From Thalassobellus sediminis (lineage in GTDB: Bacteria > Bacteroidota > Bacteroidia > Flavobacteriales > Flavobacteriaceae): a stretch of 64,000 bases of DNA. The position numbers and the translations under genes were made by a program. The notes beneath the pieces were generated by a model, which was given only the letters and a program-made list of their open reading frames with translations, did not search any database and had not been told where the DNA came from. Shown here piece after piece: positions 32,198 through 41,257 of the stretch. Within the stretch, counting starts at the first letter, position 1; each line of letters begins with the position of its first letter. The stretch is taken from the NCBI RefSeq assembly GCF_044386045.1, contig NZ_JBISCD010000038.1:124001-188000 (forward strand), in the 5' to 3' direction.

Positions 32198-33679
32198 ATG
32201 CAGTTATATCAACATAATCCAATAAAATTATACAATTCACTTACGGGAACAAAAGAAACCTTTAAACCTATTACCGAAGGTTATATAGGCATGTATGTTT
32301 GTGGACCTACAGTTTATAGTAATGTGCATTTGGGAAATGTTAGAACCTTCATGTCTTTTGATATGATTTTTCGCTATTTAAAACATTTGGGTTATAAAGT
32401 TCGTTACGTAAGAAATATAACAGATGCAGGTCATTTAGAAAATGATGCTGATGCAGGTGAAGATAAAATAACAAAAAAAGCACGTTTAGAACAAATAGAA
32501 CCGATGGAAGTCGTGCAACGCTACACAGTCGATTTTCATAACATTTTAAACACGTTTAATTTTCTTCCGCCAAGTATAGAACCTACTGCAACAGGTCATA
32601 TTATAGAACAAATTGAACTTATAGAAACCATTATTAAAAATGGGTTTGGTTACGAAGTAAATGGTTCAGTTTATTTTGATGTACACAAGTTTAACGAAAC
32701 CAAAGATTACGGTATACTTAGTAAGCGTAAGCTTGAAGATTTAATACATAACACCCGTGAATTAGACGGACAAAGCGATAAAAAGAATCCGCAAGATTTT
32801 GCTCTTTGGAAAAAAGCCGAACCTCAACATATTATGCGATGGCCATCTCCTTGGAGTGATGGATTTCCAGGTTGGCATTTAGAATGTACAGCCATGAGTA
32901 CGAAATATCTTGGTGAACAGTTTGATATTCATGGTGGTGGTATGGATTTAAAATTCCCGCATCACGAATGTGAAATAGCTCAAAACGAAGCTGCCAAAGG
33001 AAAAAGCCCTGTAAATTACTGGATGCATGCTAATATGCTAGAGTTAAACGGACAACGCATGTCTAAATCTACAGGAAATACAGTAAATCCAGATGAATTA
33101 CTTTCTGGAAATAATAACTTTTTCAGTAAAGCATATGCGCCAAGTGTGATTCGTTTTTTTATAGCACAATCGTCTTATAGAAGTGTATTAGATTTAACCG
33201 ATGATGGTTTATTAGCCAGCGAAAAAGGGTTTTACAGACTTATGGATGGCGTTAATTTATTAGATAGCTTAACAGCTTCTGAAACGTCTTCAATTGATAT
33301 TAGTGCATGGAAACAAAAATGTTATGATGCCATGAACGACGATTTTAATTCGCCTATTTTAATTGCGCATTTATTTGAAGCTACTAAATACATTAATCAA
33401 ATTAAAGATGGTAGTGAGACATTAACTGCTGAAGATTTAACTACTTTAAAAGACACTGTAAACAGTTTTGTTTTTGATATTTTAGGATTAGAAAACGTGA
33501 CTAAAAAAGATTCTGGAAGCGATAAACTTTCTGGAGCGGTTGATATTTTAATTAAGTTACGACAAGAAGCTAGAGCTAATAAAGATTTTGCTTTGTCTGA
33601 TAAAATTCGCGATGAATTAGCTGAAGCAGGTATTCAGCTTAAAGACGGTAAAGAAGGCACAACGTTTTCTGTTAATTAG
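32198..33679 (+). CDS. cysS: Cysteinyl-tRNA synthetase
   Basis: A 493-residue class I synthetase. The HIGH-type motif is TVYSNVHLGNVRTF, preceded by the zinc Cys in VCGPT; WHLECTAMS and HHECEIAQNE supply further zinc ligands. RMSKSTGN is the KMSKS loop. Length is standard. It is followed by a pair of opposed short palindromes and then yidD. Confidence 0.96.
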   Translation: MQLYQHNPIKLYNSLTGTKETFKPITEGYIGMYVCGPTVYSNVHLGNVRTFMSFDMIFRYLKHLGYKVRYVRNITDAGHLENDADAGEDKITKKARLEQIEPMEVVQRYTVDFHNILNTFNFLPPSIEPTATGHIIEQIELIETIIKNGFGYEVNGSVYFDVHKFNETKDYGILSKRKLEDLIHNTRELDGQSDKKNPQDFALWKKAEPQHIMRWPSPWSDGFPGWHLECTAMSTKYLGEQFDIHGGGMDLKFPHHECEIAQNEAAKGKSPVNYWMHANMLELNGQRMSKSTGNTVNPDELLSGNNNFFSKAYAPSVIRFFIAQSSYRSVLDLTDDGLLASEKGFYRLMDGVNLLDSLTASETSSIDISAWKQKCYDAMNDDFNSPILIAHLFEATKYINQIKDGSETLTAEDLTTLKDTVNSFVFDILGLENVTKKDSGSDKLSGAVDILIKLRQEARANKDFALSDKIRDELAEAGIQLKDGKEGTTFSVN

Positions 33680-33686
33680 TTGCTTT

Positions 33687-33762
33687 GTCATTCCTGCGCA
33701 AGCAGGAATCCATTATAAATCTGAAATAAAATCAAACAGATTCCTGCCTACGCAGGAATGAC
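33687..33762. repeat. Opposed pair of short palindromic repeats
   Basis: Two hairpins, ATTCCTGC-GCAA-GCAGGAAT (33690-33709) and ATTCCTGC-CTAC-GCAGGAAT (33740-33759), face each other about 30 nt apart. The outer ends GTCATTCC and GGAATGAC make the whole unit an inverted repeat. It lies between cysS and yidD. The same architecture recurs at 41161-41237. Confidence 0.75.
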
Positions 33763-33768
33763 AATAGC

Positions 33769-33993
33769 ATGTTAAAAAAACTACTCATAGCTCCATTTTT
33801 GTTTTTGATAAAAGTGTATCAAACACTAATATCGCCATTAACACCTGCTACCTGTAGATTTCAACCAACTTGCTCACATTACAGCAAAGAAGCTTTACAA
33901 AAACATGGATTAATTAAAGGAGGCTGGTTAGCTATAAAACGTATTTTTAGTTGCCATCCTTGGGGAGGTTCTGGGTATGATCCTGTGCCTTAA
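33769..33993 (+). CDS. yidD: Membrane protein insertion efficiency factor YidD
   Basis: A 74-residue protein with an amphipathic N terminus (LIAPFLFLIKVYQTLISP) and the family core TCRFQPTCSHYSKEAL...CHPWGGSGYDPVP, with its three conserved cysteines. YidD helps YidC-mediated insertion of inner-membrane proteins. The usual rnpA neighbour is absent here; the gene follows cysS instead. Confidence 0.93.
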   Translation: MLKKLLIAPFLFLIKVYQTLISPLTPATCRFQPTCSHYSKEALQKHGLIKGGWLAIKRIFSCHPWGGSGYDPVP

Positions 33994-34016
33994 AAACCTA
34001 CAAAAAATACTAACTC

Positions 34017-35252
34017 TTAATCAAACCTTATAGCCTTCACAGGAGATATTTTGGTTATAATATAAGATGGAACTAAAAGCATAATTAAACACAAAATAAG
34101 CGTTCCTAAGTTTAAAGCTAACACATAACCAAAACTTATATAAACAGGAGCTTCAGTAACATAATACACACTTGGATCTAACGGAAACAACTTAAAGTAT
34201 TTTTGAGCAAACAGTATACCTAAACCTAAAATATTCCCCCATAATAATCCTAAGAAAATTAAATACGAAGCATTATATAAAAACAATTTTCTAATACTCC
34301 AATTATTACTTCCTAAGGCCTTTAATATACCTATCATTTGTGTGCGTTCAAGTATTAAAACAAGTAATGCTGTTATCATATTTATGCCAGCAACCAAAAT
34401 CATAATACCAATAATACCGTAAATATTTTTGTCAAATATTTTTATCCACTCGAAAATTGAGGCATATTTATCACTTACTGTTTGCGTATTAAAAGTAGAT
34501 GGTGTGTTTTTATAAACTTCAATACCTTTTGTTTGTAAGTCATCAAAATCATCAATAAACACTTCAAAGTTACCTATTTGATCTTCTTTCCATTTATTAA
34601 CACGTTGAATATGACGAATATTCCCAATTAAAAATTGTTTATCTAAGTCCTGAAAACCAGAATTATAAATACCAACAATATTAAAAGTTATAATATTAGG
34701 CAGTTTTTCTGTGTCTTCTTTTAAAAATACCATTTGAAAGGTATCATTAATTTTAAAACCCAATCGGTTAGCTAAATATTGCGAAATTAAAACCTCTTCA
34801 CTCCATTTTTTATCGAAAATTGGCAACCTACCTTCAATTAAAAACTCTTTAAAATATTTCCAATCATAATCAGTTCCTACCCCCTTTAAAATAGCACCTT
34901 CAAAATCAGTTTCAGTACGAATAACTCCAAATTTAGTTGCCACCGCTTGAATATGAGTTATACCTTCAACCGATTTAAATTCTGGGTAAAACTTTTGTTC
35001 TTTAGATATAGGAAACAAACTTTCTTGTGAATTGTTACTATCGTAATTAGAAATAATAACATCGCCATTAAACGCCACAACTTTGTCGCGTATTTTTTGT
35101 TGCAAACCAATACCTGTTGCAATAGCAATCATCATAACTATAATACCAATAGCAATTGCAGCAATACCAATTTTTATTATTGGTGCCGATATGCTACTTT
35201 TATACGCTTTACTACCAATAATGCGTTTTGCTATAAAAAACTCGTAATTCAA
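34017..35252 (-). CDS. LolE/FtsX-like ABC transporter permease
   Basis: An inner-membrane permease with one N-terminal helix (about 25-50), a large periplasmic MacB/Lol-type domain (about 55-260) and three C-terminal helices of the FtsX fold. It resembles LolC/E, which extract lipoproteins for the outer membrane with the ATPase LolD. Homologues start NYEFFIAKRIIGSKAY, so I choose TTG at 35250-35252. Another in-frame TTG at 35259-35261 would add three codons and touch the divergent gene. No ATPase is adjacent. Confidence 0.82.
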   Translation of the reverse strand: MNYEFFIAKRIIGSKAYKSSISAPIIKIGIAAIAIGIIVMMIAIATGIGLQQKIRDKVVAFNGDVIISNYDSNNSQESLFPISKEQKFYPEFKSVEGITHIQAVATKFGVIRTETDFEGAILKGVGTDYDWKYFKEFLIEGRLPIFDKKWSEEVLISQYLANRLGFKINDTFQMVFLKEDTEKLPNIITFNIVGIYNSGFQDLDKQFLIGNIRHIQRVNKWKEDQIGNFEVFIDDFDDLQTKGIEVYKNTPSTFNTQTVSDKYASIFEWIKIFDKNIYGIIGIMILVAGINMITALLVLILERTQMIGILKALGSNNWSIRKLFLYNASYLIFLGLLWGNILGLGILFAQKYFKLFPLDPSVYYVTEAPVYISFGYVLALNLGTLILCLIMLLVPSYIITKISPVKAIRFD

Positions 35253-35260
35253 TTTATACA

Positions 35261-36571
35261 ATGAGGTTTAATATTTTCAAAAATACAGTTTTATTATTTG
35301 TTTTAGTAATGATTTCTTGTGCAAACTTATCGAAATCTGAAGCTGGAAACCAGAACTCTGAAGTTGCCAAACAGAAGGAGGTTATAAATGAAGTAAAAAA
35401 AGATACAGGTATTATTGTTGGTGCAAATCAAACAACCTCTTATTTACCTCTATTAAAAGGAAAACGAGTTGGAATTGTAGCGAATCAAACAAGCGTAATT
35501 TTTAAAAAGGGTATAGATTCAATTCTTTTATTTGATCCCGAAACAAGAGAAACAAAATTAGAAAAACTTGTAAATCACAATACGCATTTAGTAGATTCTC
35601 TAATAACTCTAAACATAAATATAAAAACAGTATTTGCTCCCGAACATGGTTTTAGAGGAACTGCAGATGCTGGCGAACATGTAAAAGATGGTATAGATAC
35701 CAAAACCCAATTACCTATTGTTTCTCTTTACGGAAAAAACAAAAAGCCATCGCCCGAGCAACTTAAAAACATAGACATCATCATTTTTGATATTCAAGAT
35801 GTAGGCGCTCGATTTTATACGTATATCTCGTCGCTACACTATGTTATGGAAGCTTGTGCTGAAGCGAACATTCCTGTAATTATTTTAGACAGACCAAACC
35901 CTAACGGACATTATATTGATGGTCCTATTTTAGAAACTGCTCATTCAAGTTTTGTTGGCATGCATCCAATTCCCGTAGTGCATGGTATGACTATTGGCGA
36001 ATATGCGCAAATGATTAACGGCGAAAAATGGTTAACAAATGGTATACAATGTGAATTAAACGTAATCTCTTTAAAAAACTACAACCATAATCTAAGTTAT
36101 AATTTACCAATATATCCGTCTCCTAACTTACCAAACGATAAATCTATTAACCTGTACCCTAGCTTGTGTTTTTTTGAAGGCACAAATGTAAGCGCAGGAA
36201 GAGGTACAAAGTTTCCTTTTCAAATTTTTGGAAGTCCATTTTTAAATGCGGAATTATATGATTTTGAATTTACTCCGCAACCAAATTTTGGCTCGAAATA
36301 TCCAAAACATCAAGATAAATTATGCTTTGGTAAAAATTTAATCTTAACAGAAAATCTTAATACTTTGAATTTAGGTTGGCTTATTGAAGCTTATAATAAC
36401 TCTAAAAATAAAGATGATTTTTTCAACGCATTCTTTACAAAATTAGCTGGTACCAAAAAGCTACAACAACAAATTGAAACTGGCTTAGGTGAAACTGAAA
36501 TAAAAGCAACATGGCAAGAAGGCTTAAAAATCTTCAGAAAAACAAGAGCTAAATATTTAATTTATAAATAG
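35261..36571 (+). CDS. DUF1343/NamZ-like exo-beta-N-acetylmuramidase, lipoprotein
   Basis: A 436-residue protein with a lipoprotein signal (MISC, Cys20). The DUF1343 domain fills the rest: KRVGIVANQTSV, FAPEHGFRGTADAGEHV, DIQDVGARFYTYISSLHYVMEA, ILDRPNPNG and FEGTNVSAGRGT are its signatures. Characterised NamZ enzymes (glycoside hydrolase family 171) release N-acetylmuramic acid from cell-wall fragments, so a role in peptidoglycan recovery in the envelope is likely. Its ATG is only 8 bp from the chosen start of the divergent permease gene. Confidence 0.88.
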   Translation: MRFNIFKNTVLLFVLVMISCANLSKSEAGNQNSEVAKQKEVINEVKKDTGIIVGANQTTSYLPLLKGKRVGIVANQTSVIFKKGIDSILLFDPETRETKLEKLVNHNTHLVDSLITLNINIKTVFAPEHGFRGTADAGEHVKDGIDTKTQLPIVSLYGKNKKPSPEQLKNIDIIIFDIQDVGARFYTYISSLHYVMEACAEANIPVIILDRPNPNGHYIDGPILETAHSSFVGMHPIPVVHGMTIGEYAQMINGEKWLTNGIQCELNVISLKNYNHNLSYNLPIYPSPNLPNDKSINLYPSLCFFEGTNVSAGRGTKFPFQIFGSPFLNAELYDFEFTPQPNFGSKYPKHQDKLCFGKNLILTENLNTLNLGWLIEAYNNSKNKDDFFNAFFTKLAGTKKLQQQIETGLGETEIKATWQEGLKIFRKTRAKYLIYK

Positions 36572-36575
36572 ATTA

Positions 36576-37070
36576 TTAAACTTTAATCCGTTTTTTCATA
36601 TCTTCAACAATATTAAAAGCGGCAGGACATATAGCTACATTCTTTAATGTTAAATTAGAAATTTGCTGAAACTTTTTTCTATCAGTGTGCGGAAACTCTC
36701 GACAAGCTTTTGGTCGTACATCGTAAATAGAACAATAATTATCGGCTCCTAAAAAGGTACAAGGTACACTTTGCAACACATAATCGTTTTCCTCATCAAT
36801 TCGCAAATACTGACTTATAAATTGCTGTGTTTTCATTCTAAAATGTTTAGCAATTCTATCTACATCTTTATCGGTAAACAACGGTCCGGTGGTTTTGCAG
36901 CAATTAGCACATTTTAAACAATCGGTGCGCTCAAATTCTTCCTCATGTATGTCTTCCATCACATAATCTAAATTTTTAGGCGTCTTCTTTTTTAGCTTCG
37001 CGAAGAATTTTTTGTTTTCGTTATGCTTATCTTTGGCGAGCTTTGGAAGATTATTTATAATGTCTTGCAT
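36576..37070 (-). CDS. YkgJ-family cysteine-cluster protein
   Basis: A 164-residue cytosolic protein with the cysteine cluster CLKCANCCKTTGPLF (about 55-69), a later CTFLGADNYCSIYDVRPKACREFP and a final Cys near AICPAAF. This is the CxxCxxCC zinc- or iron-sulfur-binding pattern of the YkgJ/UPF0153 family, whose function is unknown. It is convergent with the NamZ-like gene, 4 bp away. Confidence 0.85.
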   Translation of the reverse strand: MQDIINNLPKLAKDKHNENKKFFAKLKKKTPKNLDYVMEDIHEEEFERTDCLKCANCCKTTGPLFTDKDVDRIAKHFRMKTQQFISQYLRIDEENDYVLQSVPCTFLGADNYCSIYDVRPKACREFPHTDRKKFQQISNLTLKNVAICPAAFNIVEDMKKRIKV

Positions 37071-37098
37071 GGTGCAAAAATAATATATTTATTATGAG

Positions 37099-37118
37099 AT
37101 TTCCGCCTTTGCGGAAAT
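37099..37118. repeat. Short palindromic repeat (ATTTCCGC-CTTT-GCGGAAAT)
   Basis: A perfect 8-bp-arm hairpin in the 66-bp gap between two divergent genes. Near-identical to 11961-11980. Confidence 0.7.
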
Positions 37119-37136
37119 GAAAAAATAGCATTATTA

Positions 37137-37832
37137 ATGAAAGACCTTTTCGGCAACGCCTTATTAGATTATCAAAACGAAGATTATACCGAAGACATTA
37201 TTACTTCTACAAGTATTTCTGATGAGGACACATTACCTCTACCCTATTTATTTCGTGATTTTGAAGAGATGCCCAAATTAGAACAACAAGCTTTAAAATT
37301 AGCAAAAGGTAGTATTTTAGATGTTGGCTGCGGTGCTGGAAGTCATAGTTTGTATTTACAAGAAAAAGGTTTAAAAGTTAAAGCAATAGATATCTCAAAA
37401 GGTGCAATTGAAGTAACAAAACAACGTGGCATTTTAAATGCTGAAGTGAAAAACATTTTAGATGAAACTGAAACCTTTGATACTGTTTTATTACTAATGA
37501 ATGGTACAGGTATCTTTCAAAAATTAACTCAAGTTTCAAAACACTTAACGCATTTAAAAAGTCGGTTAAAACCTAACGGACAAATTTTAATAGATTCATC
37601 GGATATTAAATATATGTATGAAGATGAAGATGGCGGTTATTGGATGGATACCAACTCTAGTTATTATGGTGAACTTGATTATTTCCTTTCTTACAAAGGC
37701 GAAAAAGAAGCTCCTATGAAATGGTTGTATTTAGATTTTAAAACATTAGAACTCGCCTGTGAAACCGTTGGATTAAAATGTGAATTGGTTTTAGAGGGTG
37801 AGCATTTTGATTATTTGGCGAAGTTGAGTTGA
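37137..37832 (+). CDS. Class I SAM-dependent methyltransferase
   Basis: A 231-residue protein with a Rossmann methyltransferase domain. Motif I is ILDVGCGAGSHSLYLQ (about 60-75), an acidic residue ends strand 2 (VKAIDIS) and motif IV is TVLLLMNGTG. The C-terminal part contains tryptophan- and tyrosine-rich loops typical of small-molecule or lipid methyltransferases. Substrate unknown. Monocistronic. Confidence 0.82.
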   Translation: MKDLFGNALLDYQNEDYTEDIITSTSISDEDTLPLPYLFRDFEEMPKLEQQALKLAKGSILDVGCGAGSHSLYLQEKGLKVKAIDISKGAIEVTKQRGILNAEVKNILDETETFDTVLLLMNGTGIFQKLTQVSKHLTHLKSRLKPNGQILIDSSDIKYMYEDEDGGYWMDTNSSYYGELDYFLSYKGEKEAPMKWLYLDFKTLELACETVGLKCELVLEGEHFDYLAKLS

Positions 37833-37838
37833 TTTATC

Positions 37839-37858
37839 ATTCCTGCGAAGGCAGGAAT
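37839..37858. repeat. Short palindromic repeat (ATTCCTGC-GAAG-GCAGGAAT)
   Basis: A perfect 8-bp-arm hairpin between two convergent genes, where it may act as a weak terminator; no T-run follows. Confidence 0.7.
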
Positions 37859-37906
37859 TTTATAAATTGAAACTTCATATTCTATCTCTAATAAGAAATG
37901 ACTAAA

Positions 37907-38734
37907 TCAATGCTTAATATTTTCTTTAATATATTTTCGCAATATTTTTTTGTAATACTTTCTCAATTCTTTTGAAACTTCATCCTCTTTAATCTCTTTT
38001 GAAATAGTTATTGCATTTAAATATATTGTCGTTTTACTATCTTTAAACGAAACCATAGAAAATCTTAAATCTTTAATAGTATCTTTATCCAATATTAATT
38101 CATCAATACTATAAAAATTAAAAACTTTAGGGTTATGGGTATTAAATGTTGAATCAGGAACTACGGAAACCTTCATTTTTCCCATTTCGCTTAAAACATC
38201 TTGTTGACTTATTTTTACATTAATTCTATTCTTAAAAAACCTAACATTTCCTTTCGATGAAAAATAAAAATCGTAGTAAAAAGGTCGTGATGTAGCCATA
38301 AAAACCAAAATAGTTGGCAACAATAAAAGTATTGGATTTATTACTATTTTATTAAAATGAAGTCTATCAAAAATAAAAATTCTTTTCAAGAAATAATATG
38401 CAATTGGCAAAATTGATAATGCTATATAATCGGTATAGTCAATAACTCTTGTTATTTTAATAAAAGTGATTGCATTATAAAATTCTATAAAGTCTTGAGA
38501 AAAAGGTGATTTCCAAAAAATAAAAAACACGCCTGTTAAAATTACATTCCATTTAATTGCTTTTGGAAATAAAAAACTTAAGAAAAATGGAAAAACTAAT
38601 AAACCAATGAAATCGGAAAACTTACCAGTAAACCAATTTGAAAACTGCAATTTAAAAAAATGATCGTTAAAAAATAACAGAACTATTCCAAAAATAAAGA
38701 TGTAATTTAATAAATAGTATTTTCTGTTTTCCAT
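37907..38734 (-). CDS. Hypothetical membrane protein
   Basis: A 275-residue protein with about five hydrophobic segments in the first 155 residues (roughly 8-24, 42-56, 62-75, 100-115 and 130-147). A charged C-terminal domain (about 155-275) rich in Lys, Ile and Asp follows. I recognise no family. It lies 14 nt downstream of the DUF1287 gene on the same strand and is probably co-transcribed with it. Confidence 0.65.
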   Translation of the reverse strand: MENRKYYLLNYIFIFGIVLLFFNDHFFKLQFSNWFTGKFSDFIGLLVFPFFLSFLFPKAIKWNVILTGVFFIFWKSPFSQDFIEFYNAITFIKITRVIDYTDYIALSILPIAYYFLKRIFIFDRLHFNKIVINPILLLLPTILVFMATSRPFYYDFYFSSKGNVRFFKNRINVKISQQDVLSEMGKMKVSVVPDSTFNTHNPKVFNFYSIDELILDKDTIKDLRFSMVSFKDSKTTIYLNAITISKEIKEDEVSKELRKYYKKILRKYIKENIKH

Positions 38735-38748
38735 TTTAAAATATAATA

Positions 38749-39330
38749 TTAAAGTCTATATCTATAATGCCCAATTATTTTAAAACTAAACAAACAATCT
38801 TCTAAAACTTGACCTCCTCCAATATTATGAACAATTAAATATCGTTTGCCATCATTAGATTTCTTATTAACTACAATACCTATATGAGTAATAGCACCTC
38901 CTAAATTCCAACAAACAACATCTCCAGGCTTATAATCATTTGGGTTTTTAGAGATTAGTTTCTCTGCGCCTTGTCTTTTAAAATACGTCATTAAATTAGG
39001 GACACGCCTGTGGTCAATATTTTTATCTGTAGTTTTTAAACCCCATGTTTTTGGATACAAATTAAAATGCGCTTTCATATCCTCATGTACTCCCTTTTGT
39101 AAATCGACACCTAATTTCCTGTAAGCTCTAATTACAACATCTGTACAAACGCCTTTATTAGACGGTACATCTCCGTTTGGGTACTCAATTGAAAAATAAC
39201 TTGGATCGTAAGTAACCTTTTGCTTTGTTAATTCTAAAGCAGCATCAGAAAGTGTTAATTGCTCAACAATATTTTGAGCTTCAATAAAACTGAAACAAAA
39301 AATAAATAAAATGAAAAATAGTTTTTTCAT
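38749..39330 (-). CDS. DUF1287 secreted protein
   Basis: A 193-residue protein with a signal peptide (FSFIEAQN). The DUF1287 domain shows GVCTDVVIRAYRKLGVDLQ, HRRVPNLMTYF, PGDVVCWNLGGAITHIGIVV and LIVHNIGGG. The Cys, His and Asn/Gly-rich motifs resemble an NlpC/P60- or amidase-like papain fold, so a cell-wall hydrolase is plausible. I start it at 39330; the upstream in-frame ATG begins MSFPRRRES, which is translation of a palindromic repeat and not gene. Confidence 0.8.
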   Translation of the reverse strand: MKKLFFILFIFCFSFIEAQNIVEQLTLSDAALELTKQKVTYDPSYFSIEYPNGDVPSNKGVCTDVVIRAYRKLGVDLQKGVHEDMKAHFNLYPKTWGLKTTDKNIDHRRVPNLMTYFKRQGAEKLISKNPNDYKPGDVVCWNLGGAITHIGIVVNKKSNDGKRYLIVHNIGGGQVLEDCLFSFKIIGHYRYRL

Positions 39331-39359
39331 AACACACGTATATTCATTCCTTTTATGAG

Positions 39360-39379
39360 ATTCCCGCCTGCGCGGGAAA
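39360..39379. repeat. Short palindromic repeat (ATTCCCGC-CTGC-GCGGGAAA)
   Basis: An 8-bp-arm hairpin with one mismatched end, between the barrel gene and the DUF1287 gene. Confidence 0.65.
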
Positions 39380-39396
39380 GACAAAAACTTAACTTT

Positions 39397-41124
39397 TTAG
39401 AAATCAAACTTAAAAGTAGCACCCGCTAAAAACTGAATACTTTGTACCGGAAAATTTTGCCAGCGTTGATAACCTTCATTAGCTATGTTATTTGCCTTTG
39501 CAAATACCGAAATTTGATCGTTTATATGATAACCAACATGTGCATTAGCATCAAAATAACTATCTAAAGTAACAGTAAACGGAGTTGCTGCAATAAGTTG
39601 ATCATTTAAAAAGAATTGATCTTTTCGTTCTCCTACGTAGAATAAATTAGCACCAGCAAACCAATTTTCATCTATTTGGTAATCTAAAAACAGAGAACCT
39701 TTTACATCTGGTAAGTTCCAAGCTTCTGCTTCGTTGTCGGAAGAATAACTAAAATATTCCGCTTTCAATCCTAATTTAAAATTTCGGTTAACATCTACAT
39801 TTATTTCTCCTGCAACCCCAAACGTATCTATATCATCATAAACGATTCCAAAAGAATTCCCATAAGTATAATTTTCTCCTGTAGTTGTTATATCATTATT
39901 TCTGTAAAGTGCTTTATTTCTATCTGCTATATAACGTCCGCTAATATTATAACTCATGTTACTAGACAACTTTCCTTTTAAACCTACATAAGCGTTATAT
40001 AATTGGTCTGTTGGCGTTATAAATAACGTTGGTGAAACAAACTGATTCTCTGTTGCAAATCCGTAATACGAATTCTGAATTAAATCACCTTGAATACCTC
40101 CATAAGCAATCAATACATCGTTAACCAATCTGTAAGTAGCCGTTACATTTGGATAAATATAAAACTTGCTACCACTTGATTCTTTATCGTTTAAATAATA
40201 AGCAGAAAACCCAAGATTAACCGTTAAATCATCTTCTTTCATTTGATATGTTGGCGATATACCAACTTGGAAATTACCATAATTTAATTCGGTATTTGTG
40301 AAATAATTTCTATCAAACGTTCCGCCTAAATAATCTATTTTTATATCGGTTGATACCTCTACTCTATTTATTGGAATATCTACCGTTGCTTTTGCTATAA
40401 ATCTATTTTCACCTGAACCTTGGTTATCTCCAAAACGTCTAAAAAAGAAACTTCCTGAATTAATATAAGTATCTTCAAAACTAATATCACCACCAAAATG
40501 TGCATTAAAAAACGAATGATTGACTTCAATGCCATCTGTTTGCGCTTGTGGAATTATAGATTTCGGCACACCATACCAATTATACATTTGATGCTGAAAT
40601 CCTGCTTCTACATTCCACGCTAAATCACGTAAACGAGAGGCATAATTCACATTAATTTTTGAGTTTGAAAAATTATCATCAAAAGATAAACCTTCAATAC
40701 CACCGGCAGAAGAATGATGACTTAAATAGCCTCCAACACTTTCATTTCTGCTAATAGCATGATTTAAATAAACTTCGCCTAAAATAGTAGTATAGGTTCC
40801 TACTCCTAAAGTTGCATAATTATCATATAACTTTATAGGTTTTGCCTTTTCTACAACCGCTGCTTTTCCTTTTGCAGGTGTAAATGTTGATGCTACTGGA
40901 AATGAAAATATATTATACTTAATATCCTTTTTTGTTTCTGTAGTTTCATCTTCTAAAGACGGAATTTCTTTTACCTTAAAAGCATCAGAAATAGATGGCG
41001 TATATGGTTTTACAACATCTATCACACCTGTATTAATGGTGTCGTTCTTTCTGCTTTGAGAAAAACCTAAAAATAGGGTTAATGTAAAAACCGTTGTTAA
41101 TATTTGTTTTATGTGCTTTCGCAT
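39397..41124 (-). CDS. Outer-membrane beta-barrel protein (TonB-receptor-like barrel)
   Basis: A 575-residue protein with a signal peptide (FLGFSQS), an N-terminal segment with a proline/threonine pattern (DVVKPYTPSISDAFKVKEIP) and then about 450 residues of alternating beta-strands. It ends LAGATFKFDF, with the terminal Phe that BAM recognises. The C-terminal barrel resembles TonB-dependent receptors, but there is no plug domain, so it is not a SusC. It lies downstream of the TPR gene on the same strand, separated by paired palindromes. The two may form an envelope complex (inference). Confidence 0.72.
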   Translation of the reverse strand: MRKHIKQILTTVFTLTLFLGFSQSRKNDTINTGVIDVVKPYTPSISDAFKVKEIPSLEDETTETKKDIKYNIFSFPVASTFTPAKGKAAVVEKAKPIKLYDNYATLGVGTYTTILGEVYLNHAISRNESVGGYLSHHSSAGGIEGLSFDDNFSNSKINVNYASRLRDLAWNVEAGFQHQMYNWYGVPKSIIPQAQTDGIEVNHSFFNAHFGGDISFEDTYINSGSFFFRRFGDNQGSGENRFIAKATVDIPINRVEVSTDIKIDYLGGTFDRNYFTNTELNYGNFQVGISPTYQMKEDDLTVNLGFSAYYLNDKESSGSKFYIYPNVTATYRLVNDVLIAYGGIQGDLIQNSYYGFATENQFVSPTLFITPTDQLYNAYVGLKGKLSSNMSYNISGRYIADRNKALYRNNDITTTGENYTYGNSFGIVYDDIDTFGVAGEINVDVNRNFKLGLKAEYFSYSSDNEAEAWNLPDVKGSLFLDYQIDENWFAGANLFYVGERKDQFFLNDQLIAATPFTVTLDSYFDANAHVGYHINDQISVFAKANNIANEGYQRWQNFPVQSIQFLAGATFKFDF

Positions 41125-41160
41125 ATTTTATTTGTTTTTTTATTTGATTGACTCCTAATC

Positions 41161-41237
41161 ATTCCCACGAAATCGGGAATCCACATTATAATAATTCAGG
41201 TTTTATTTTATAAGATTCCTGCCTTCGCAGGAATGAC
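41161..41237. repeat. Opposed pair of short palindromic repeats
   Basis: The hairpins ATTCCCAC-GAAA-TCGGGAAT (41161-41180) and ATTCCTGC-CTTC-GCAGGAAT (41215-41234) face each other, with GGAATCC inside and GGAATGAC outside, as in the unit at 33687-33762. It fills the gap between the TPR gene and the barrel gene. Confidence 0.72.
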
Positions 41238-41257
41238 AATTTAACTCGAACTAAGAA

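Noticed and set aside
38305..38330. Third GTTGGCAACAATAAA-like site
   Set aside because: It lies inside an intact coding gene with no hairpin or partner site; probably chance.
39331..39384. Upstream start (MSFPRRRES...) for the DUF1287 gene
   Set aside because: These residues are translation of a short palindromic repeat; the signal peptide begins at 39330.
39397..41124. Reading the barrel protein as a SusC for the alginate locus
   Set aside because: No plug domain, no SusD partner, and it is 35 kb from the lyases.
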